Positions 14,538 to 19,090 of a stretch of DNA of 19,090 nucleotides are shown one piece after another. Below the pieces are notes generated by a model. The model saw nothing but the letters and a program-made list of their open reading frames with translations. It made no database searches and was not told the DNA's origin. How positions within the stretch are numbered: position 1 is the stretch's first letter; each line of letters starts with the position of its first letter. A program made the position numbers and the translations under genes. Location: assembly GCA_030691775.1 (NCBI GenBank), contig JAUYDN010000119.1, forward strand, positions 1 to 19,090. Reading direction: 5' to 3'. Source of the stretch: Dehalococcoidia bacterium. Lineage in GTDB: Bacteria; Chloroflexota; Dehalococcoidia; Dehalococcoidales; Fen-1064.

Positions 14538-15818
14538 TCAATGGGTGCGCGGAGATTTTCTTGTTGACCTCGCTAATGCGTGACCAACCACCATTGTATC
14601 CGCCGTAATGTCTTTGGTCAAACAGGTGGCAGGACCGATGAAAGAATTGGAGCCAATTTTGACACCAGGCATGATACTGACATTTATTCCGGTGCGGCAG
14701 TTGTTACCGACAATAGCACCGAATTTTATGATGCCTGTATCCACAAGTTCATTCCCGACCCCGACGGAAACAGGTTGTTCATCAAAACGCCAGTTGGCAG
14801 TGATAGTGCCAGCGCCAAAGTTGCATCGCTCGCCGATTATAGAATCGCCGATATAGTTCATGTGAAACCCGCAGTCATCGCCTATATACGAGCCCTTGAT
14901 TTCCGTGCCGAAACCGATAACACAATCGGCACCGATATGGCTATAACCCCGTACTAAAGTACTATTACCAACGATTGTCCCGGCGCCCAGATAGACCGGT
15001 CCCCTGACGACCGCGTTTTCCAAAATACGGACATTATCAGCGATAACTACTTTGCCTTCGATGACGGCATTACTGGAGATTTGCGCCGAACGTGATATAC
15101 AACCTTCGGCGCGGTCCAGGAAGTAGCGCACACCATCGAGTATATTCCAGGGGTATTTGATAGCCTGCCAGGGGCCGGCATAAGGAACTACCCGGACCGA
15201 CTTGCCATCCTGGCACATCATATCCAGGGCGCGCTCATACCGGTCGTCACGGTCGGTCTGCACACGCGAGATATACTTCAGCAAAAGACGCGGTTCCGTG
15301 TGCAGGTGTACCAGCAGGTTGACCATATCAGATGGTTCATTACCCTTGCCGGGTTTTTCGACGATGTGAGTCAGTTGTCCTTTTTCGTCAGTCACCAGAT
15401 AGCCGCCGGGGAAATAACTTTTTACTTTGTAGCCCACCAGGTAGCTCTTCGCTTTATGTTTGGAACGGGCTAATAGCAAAGATGTAAGAGCGGATGCTTC
15501 AAAAATATCATCAGGGTTGATAATCAAGACCTCGTCATCGAGAAGATGCGCGGCACTCTCAAGTGTATCGGCGATACCGCGAGGTTCTCGTTGGACGGCT
15601 AATTCAGTGCTGATGCCCGGCGTCCCGGCGGCGATTGTTTTTACCCGCTCGTGGTTATGCGGATTGCAGACGAATGCCACGCGATTCAGGCCGGCGCTTT
15701 TTACGGCATCCAGCTGGTGCTCCAGCAGGGTCTTGCCCAGGAATTTTATCAGGAACTTATCTTCCGCGAGTGGTGCCATCCGCTTACCGATGCCACCGCA
15801 AAGAAAGAGTGCCTTCAT
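14538..15818 (-). CDS. GlmU-like sugar-1-phosphate nucleotidyltransferase / left-handed beta-helix acyltransferase
   Basis: 426 residues. N-terminal nucleotidyltransferase domain (about 1-230): FLCGGIGKRMAPL is the nucleotide-binding signature, IINPDDIF the metal-binding Asp region and IVEKPGKGN the sugar contact. The C-terminus from about 240 is a hexapeptide left-handed beta helix (IEGKVVIADNVRILENAVV, VYLGAGTIVGNSTLVRG, GAGTITANWRFD, FGAIVGNNCRTGINVSIMPGVKIG). The layout matches archaeal-type bifunctional GlmU/ST0452-like proteins more than E. coli GlmU. Between a GlmM-like and a GlmS gene it probably acetylates GlcN-1-P and makes UDP-GlcNAc. A glucose- or mannose-1-P nucleotidyltransferase is the main alternative. 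The start overlaps the upstream stop as ATGA, with GAGG six bases before. Confidence 0.85.
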   Translation of the reverse strand: MKALFLCGGIGKRMAPLAEDKFLIKFLGKTLLEHQLDAVKSAGLNRVAFVCNPHNHERVKTIAAGTPGISTELAVQREPRGIADTLESAAHLLDDEVLIINPDDIFEASALTSLLLARSKHKAKSYLVGYKVKSYFPGGYLVTDEKGQLTHIVEKPGKGNEPSDMVNLLVHLHTEPRLLLKYISRVQTDRDDRYERALDMMCQDGKSVRVVPYAGPWQAIKYPWNILDGVRYFLDRAEGCISRSAQISSNAVIEGKVVIADNVRILENAVVRGPVYLGAGTIVGNSTLVRGYSHIGADCVIGFGTEIKGSYIGDDCGFHMNYIGDSIIGERCNFGAGTITANWRFDEQPVSVGVGNELVDTGIIKFGAIVGNNCRTGINVSIMPGVKIGSNSFIGPATCLTKDITADTMVVGHALARSTRKSPRTH

Positions 15819-17194
15819 GACAGACCTCGCATCAATCCTTCAACAACTGCCGCGGTTTTGTCAAGTAACCGGTCGGTCTCACTTTCCGAAGGTGATTCGG
15901 CGATAATGCGGAGGAGCGGTTCAGTACCGGAGGACCTGACCAGAACCCATGAGTTTCCGGAATCTAAACGGAGACCATCGACGGTGTTTATAGTGCCTTT
16001 GCCGAATAGTGCCGTATTTCCCAATATACTGCTCATCACCGGGTTTTTCAACTCGTTAGGGCAGGGCAGTTGCCTTTGTTTGTTAACGAGCCGGGGTATT
16101 CCTCTGAAAAAGGCACGTATCTCCGCGGGGTCATCGATATTTTTCAACAGCGTCAACGCCGCAAGGAACGAGTCGGGATAGAAACCTGCTTCCGGCAGAA
16201 TATATACACCGACCGGTTCGATGCCGATGGCGGCATCATTTTCGCGGGCGAGATATGCAACGGGTACATCTCCGACCTTACCCCTTACTACCGACACGCC
16301 CAGGGGCGAGAGGGCAAGGTCGATGAGCATTCCGGCTTCAACGGTGGTCGCCACTTTCTTCTTGCCGGTGGTTTTAACCGCGAGGGCACTGATGAATGTG
16401 ACAGCTTCGTTAAAGCCGATGAAGCCTTCTTTATCGAGGAAAACAACGCGGTCGGCATCTCCATCGAAGCATACCGCGAGGTCAGCGTGGTTCTTCTTCA
16501 AAAATTCGTATGTGCCGGTGAGAGTATCTTCCCTCGGTTCGGGGCTTCTCCCGGGGAATGAGCCATCGGGGGTATCGTTCACGGGCAAGACATCCAGCCC
16601 CAGGCGTGAAAATAGCTCGCTGGCGAACAGGGACGCCGCGCCGTTACCGGGGTCGATTACGATTTTGAACTTTTTGGATAAACCACCGGGAAAGCTACCG
16701 ATTACCTTGCGGAAATAAAGTTCTTTTGCCCCGGGTTCGTGGGTAAAGGATGCGCTCTCTCCCGTGCGGAAGTTTTTCTGCGCATAAATATCTTCGATTG
16801 CCAGTTCCTGTTCGCGGCTGTAACCGATGCCGTCGCTGTTAAAAAGCTTGATACCATTGTATTCCGGGGGATTGTGGGAAGCCGTGACCATGATACCAGT
16901 GGTGGCTTGCATTTCTTTAGTGGAAAACGCCAGGGCAGGAGTCGGCAGGATGCCCAGGTCGATAACGTTGACCCCGGAAGCAAGCAAGCCCATGACTACG
17001 GTGGTCTTGACCTTTTCGCGGCTCAACCGCGTATCCGTGGCGATGACCACCTGTGAAGAGGCTGGTAGAGATGTAGCGACTGCCTGTCCCAGTTCGTAGA
17101 GGGTCTGGACGGTCAGTTCTTTGTGGACTATTCCGCGCAGGCCGCTCGTGCCGAATAGTCTCCGGGGGGTCTCGATATTGCCGGTTAATGGCAC
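15815..17194 (-). CDS. Phosphoglucosamine mutase / phosphomannomutase (GlmM-like)
   Basis: 459 residues, GTG start at 17194 (MPLTGNIETPRRLFGTSGLRG) with GGAGAG a few bases upstream. Alpha-D-phosphohexomutase family landmarks in order: FGTSGLRGI (14-22), catalytic phosphoserine S106 in TASHNPPEYNG, metal loop DGDADR (244-249), sugar-specificity loop region IEPVGVY (325-331) and phosphate loop RSSGTEP (420-426). Bacterial GlmM usually has GEQSGH in the specificity loop; this protein does not, and resembles archaeal or deep-branching mutases. Its place ahead of the GlmU-like and GlmS genes argues that it turns GlcN-6-P into GlcN-1-P, though dual activity on mannose or glucose phosphates is plausible. 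First gene of the operon. Confidence 0.88.
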   Translation of the reverse strand: MPLTGNIETPRRLFGTSGLRGIVHKELTVQTLYELGQAVATSLPASSQVVIATDTRLSREKVKTTVVMGLLASGVNVIDLGILPTPALAFSTKEMQATTGIMVTASHNPPEYNGIKLFNSDGIGYSREQELAIEDIYAQKNFRTGESASFTHEPGAKELYFRKVIGSFPGGLSKKFKIVIDPGNGAASLFASELFSRLGLDVLPVNDTPDGSFPGRSPEPREDTLTGTYEFLKKNHADLAVCFDGDADRVVFLDKEGFIGFNEAVTFISALAVKTTGKKKVATTVEAGMLIDLALSPLGVSVVRGKVGDVPVAYLARENDAAIGIEPVGVYILPEAGFYPDSFLAALTLLKNIDDPAEIRAFFRGIPRLVNKQRQLPCPNELKNPVMSSILGNTALFGKGTINTVDGLRLDSGNSWVLVRSSGTEPLLRIIAESPSESETDRLLDKTAAVVEGLMRGLS

Positions 17195-17549
17195 TCCTAT
17201 CTCTCCAATAAAAGCACCAGCATAGTTTGTTTTGTGGAGTGGAATCGCTGATGCAGTGAGTTAACCCCTCTACAACCTCATCCCAACCTCAATATACTGT
17301 GTATTTTACCATAATATAGCAATAGCTATTGAGATTGAAGACCATAAGTTTAAATCGAATTTAGTTACAAATCAGTTACAGTTATTTAATGTTTCAATTC
17401 ATTGCTGTCCAAGATAGTTGGAATTAGGAGTTTTAGATAGGTTTTTCACGCTTGAAAGGTAGTTCAATGTAGGGTTTTCAAATTCGACCCTCTTTATCGC
17501 TTGACAGTGTGGGGAAAAAGTAGCTGGTGCTGTCCAGAATACCGTCCGA

Positions 17550-17573
17550 GGGGGGGGGTGGGGAAGACAGGGG
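17550..17573 (+). other. G-quadruplex-type G-run cluster
   Basis: The plus strand has nine Gs, T, GGGG, AAGACA, GGGG, enough for four runs of four Gs with loops of 1, 1 and 6 bases. The plus strand is the non-template strand of nothing I can identify, so any role is open. Confidence 0.4.
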
Positions 17574-17614
17574 AGCAGTGAGTGTAAGAGGATGCAATCC
17601 TCTTAAAATTAAAA

Positions 17615-17642
17615 CCCTCTCCCTTTTTCACGAGGGAGAGGG
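17615..17642. repeat. Hairpin repeat CCCTCTCCCT / AGGGAGAGGG
   Basis: Perfect 10-bp arms (17615-17624 and 17633-17642) around an 8-base loop, followed by GTAAGGGTGAGGGTG. It looks like a dispersed palindromic repeat rather than a terminator: neither strand has a T-run after the stem. Confidence 0.5.
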
Positions 17643-17850
17643 TAAGGGTGAGGGTGATTGGGAAAGAAGAGTGGTCGCCAATACAAAGAACTGTTAATCA
17701 TATCTCTGGATTCCCGCCTGCGCCGGAATCGGTCATGCCGATTACATCGGCACCAACAAGCATGAAAATAGAGCCGTAATTTCTCGGTGAGGTCGTGACT
17801 TTCGCCAGTTGGTAATGCTTCTGCCACCCCGCCCTGAGATTCTTCGTCGT

Positions 17851-17869
17851 CCCCGTATCAAGTACGGGG
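17851..17869. repeat. Palindromic repeat motif CCCCGTATCAAGTACGGGG
   Basis: A 7-bp-arm palindrome, followed by CAGGCTCTT. The same motif with CAGGCTCTT follows at 3045-3063 (CCCCGCATCAAGTGCGGGG, compensatory base changes in both arms), and a one-base-longer version sits inside ispG at 2185-2204. The paired substitutions at 3045 keep the stem intact. Confidence 0.6.
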
Positions 17870-17940
17870 CAGGCTCTTCGTGATATTGGAGAGACGGACT
17901 CCTCCAGAATGACAAGAAGACTATTTTCATAGTAATGACA

Positions 17941-17974
17941 AAACGTTGGGAGGACAGCTCAAGCTGTCCCCCCG
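17941..17974 (-). terminator. Intrinsic terminator of the metalloprotease gene
   Basis: On the minus strand, about 40 bases after the stop, GGGGGGACAGCT pairs with AGCTGTCCTCCC around a 2-base loop (one G-T/G-C imperfection), followed by AACGTTTTG. Strong stem, short T tract. Confidence 0.6.
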
Positions 17975-18012
17975 CTAGAAAATTAACGTTATTTTCGTTT
18001 AGTGGATTTACA

Positions 18013-18807
18013 TTATGGTTGCGGGTAAATTTTCCTCACACCCGTTTCATCACCGGTTTCCAGACTGCGGGCTTTGAGCTCCGCATCGCTGGCATAACCG
18101 TACATGGTCTGGGCGGCGGTTGCCTCGTTGTACAGGTCGTTCAGCATCAGCCAGTGTCCCGCTTCGTGGGTCATAATGTTCTGGACATCCACATCAAAAC
18201 CATCGGTTCGATAAAGGTAGGCCGCAGTGTCCGGGTCTTCGGTACCGATATCACCCTGCGTCCATACATAGAACGAGTCGGTGTTCAGGGCGGTATCGAC
18301 GTCGACGATTTGCTTCACCTTACCTCTGGTATACCAGACGATAGTGATGCCGATTGCGCCCGGGTATAAACTACTGAGATACGCCCAACCAACGACGTTG
18401 TTGCCATCGGGACTGGAAGTATTGATTCCTGGCGCGATACCTGTGATCCCGGTGTATGTGAAATCGATATACGAGCCGCTGTCGTTCTCCCAGGCATCGA
18501 ATGAACTTATAATCGCATTCTGGTACCCACCGGGTCCCCGTTCGCCAGTCGGATTATAATAATACGGTACGGGGATATCGCTGTTCGCCCAGCGGATGCC
18601 GCTATAGGAATAGAGTTTGATACCCCCACCCGGTAAGCCCGCCGGTTTGCCTGGCGCCGCATTCCTCCCGTAGTGGATGAAGACGATTTTCTCAAGGTCC
18701 GGCGGACCTTTACCGGGAGTATCCGCAGGTGGGGTGGCGCCGGCATACGGCGCGATGGCGGCTAACAGAACCAGGATAGCTACTAAAGAGACCAGCTTTT
18801 TCATCAT
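18013..18807 (-). CDS. Secreted metzincin-like (matrixin/snapalysin-type) zinc protease
   Basis: 264 residues. A Sec signal peptide (MMKKLVSLVAILVLLAAIAPYAGA) is probably cleaved near residue 24. A Pro/Gly-rich stretch follows, then a matrixin-like domain: WANSDIPVPYYYNP, AIISSFDAWENDSGSYIDFTYTG. The active-site helix is H214-E-A-G-H218-W-L-M-L-N-D224, and a Met-turn candidate is M235 in AQTMYGY. Metzincins use HExxHxxGxxH; here the third ligand position is Asp, as in snapalysin, and the helix-breaking Gly is Met. The fold assignment is good; activity is likely but unproven. GGGAGG precedes two ATGs (18807 and 18804), and the second has the better spacing. Single-gene unit with its own promoter and terminator. 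Confidence 0.82.
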   Translation of the reverse strand: MMKKLVSLVAILVLLAAIAPYAGATPPADTPGKGPPDLEKIVFIHYGRNAAPGKPAGLPGGGIKLYSYSGIRWANSDIPVPYYYNPTGERGPGGYQNAIISSFDAWENDSGSYIDFTYTGITGIAPGINTSSPDGNNVVGWAYLSSLYPGAIGITIVWYTRGKVKQIVDVDTALNTDSFYVWTQGDIGTEDPDTAAYLYRTDGFDVDVQNIMTHEAGHWLMLNDLYNEATAAQTMYGYASDAELKARSLETGDETGVRKIYPQP

Positions 18808-18865
18808 CGACCTCCCTGCAGTTTACCGTACAGAGATATATCATCTTGCTATGCGGGATACTGAT

Positions 18866-18894
18866 ATTTTAATTGCCCAGACGGCGTTTGTCAA
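18866..18894 (-). promoter_or_regulatory. Consensus sigma70 promoter of the metalloprotease gene
   Basis: Minus-strand TTGACA (18894-18889), 17-base spacer, TAAAAT (18871-18866, 5/6). Directly upstream lies TACGTAACGTACTACGTA, a cluster of ACGTA repeats with dyad symmetry, a possible regulator site. The leader to the start codon is about 50 bases. Confidence 0.7.
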
Positions 18895-18991
18895 TACGTA
18901 ACGTACTACGTACTGTTTTAAAAGGCATCCGCGAAACTAAAACATATGTAGGAAAAACCCCCTTCAGTCTCCCTTTGGGCGTTGCCCTAAA

Positions 18992-19075
18992 TGTCATTCT
19001 GAGGAGCGAAGTGAACGAAGAATCTCCAACACTACTCAGTAGGCAGGGAGACCCTTCGCTGTGCTCAGGGTGACA
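18992..19075. repeat. Dispersed repeat, copy 2 (TGTCATTCTGA…TCAGGGTGACA)
   Basis: Same orientation and tips as the copy at 148-256, but shorter by about 25 bases. It sits upstream of the metalloprotease promoter in a gene-free stretch (18808-19090) where I see no other feature. Confidence 0.7.
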
Positions 19076-19090
19076 AGGTCACTCGACTTT

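Larger units (their letters stand above)
17195..18012. other. Gene-free, repeat-rich spacer
   Basis: No coding frame I trust. About 17280-17400 is AT-rich with several -10-like hexamers (TATATT, TAAAAT on the minus strand) and probably contains the promoter of the amino-sugar operon, though no well-spaced -35 is evident. Further up lie a G-run cluster (17550-17573), a perfect hairpin AAGAGGAT-gca-ATCCTCTT (17586-17604), the CCCTCTCCCT hairpin (17615-17642), a TGGATTCCCG repeat fragment (about 17707-17735) and the CCCCGTATC palindrome (17851-17869). The terminator of the protease gene closes it. Confidence 0.55.

Noticed and set aside
14512..14541. A glmS ribozyme or other leader control upstream of glmS
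   Set aside because: The gap to the preceding gene is only 26 bases and holds just the Shine-Dalgarno; there is no room for the ribozyme.
17586..17604. The AAGAGGAT-gca-ATCCTCTT hairpin as a terminator
   Set aside because: The stem is perfect, but no gene ends just upstream on the plus strand, and on the minus strand it is not followed by a T tract.
17609..17930. Minus-strand open frames of 62-72 codons in the repeat-rich spacer
   Set aside because: They are composed of repeat DNA, overlap each other in different frames and have no ribosome sites.

Overview
This window looks like part of a bacterial chromosome, probably from an anaerobe of the Chloroflexota and most likely Dehalococcoidia. 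That placement is an inference from gene content: UroD-type methyltransferases paired with a corrinoid protein, CocE-type hydrolases, an alkyl-sulfatase-like metallo-hydrolase, a short IspG, and many small dispersed palindromic repeats. It is not based on a marker search. Shine-Dalgarno sites and sigma70-type promoters are clear. Every gene I can support lies on the minus strand, so transcription runs from high to low coordinates.

Layout from high to low coordinates. (1) 18013-18807 is a secreted metzincin-like protease with its own consensus promoter and terminator. (2) 17195-18012 is a repeat-rich spacer. (3) 12739-17194 is a compact amino-sugar operon: a GlmM-like phosphohexomutase, a GlmU-like nucleotidyltransferase/acetyltransferase and GlmS. 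Together they should carry fructose-6-P to UDP-GlcNAc. (4) 12296-12738 is a spacer with paired hairpin repeats, followed by tRNA-Pro(GGG). (5) 3375-12041 is a single co-oriented cluster led by a TetR regulator with its own promoter and a palindromic operator candidate. After it come a UroD-type methyltransferase, a corrinoid protein, a second UroD-type methyltransferase, an alkyl-sulfatase-like metallo-hydrolase and two CocE-type alpha/beta hydrolases. (6) 2709-3374 is a spacer holding two miniature transposon-like elements. (7) 246-2708 is ispG, a pentapeptide-repeat/K+-channel fusion gene and the remnant of a small gene. (8) 1-54 is the start of a crotonase-family gene running off the window.

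The TetR-led cluster is the most interesting part. Two methyltransferase-fold proteins flank one corrinoid carrier, which suggests cobalamin-dependent demethylation or methyl transfer. The hydrolases downstream would release or process an ester, amide or sulfate substrate. The substrate cannot be read from sequence. The junction between the metallo-hydrolase and the first CocE gene carries an in-frame A_AAA_AAC slippery heptamer directly before the stop codon, and the CocE reading frame lacks an ATG/GTG/TTG start at the expected place. This means either -1 frameshifting into a fusion protein or a one-base indel.

Other notable points are an in-frame insertion of dispersed-repeat DNA inside ispG, a one-base frameshift in the second CocE gene (itself fused to a PsbP-like lipoprotein domain), and His-x-Asp in place of the usual His-x-Cys zinc motif in both UroD-like enzymes.
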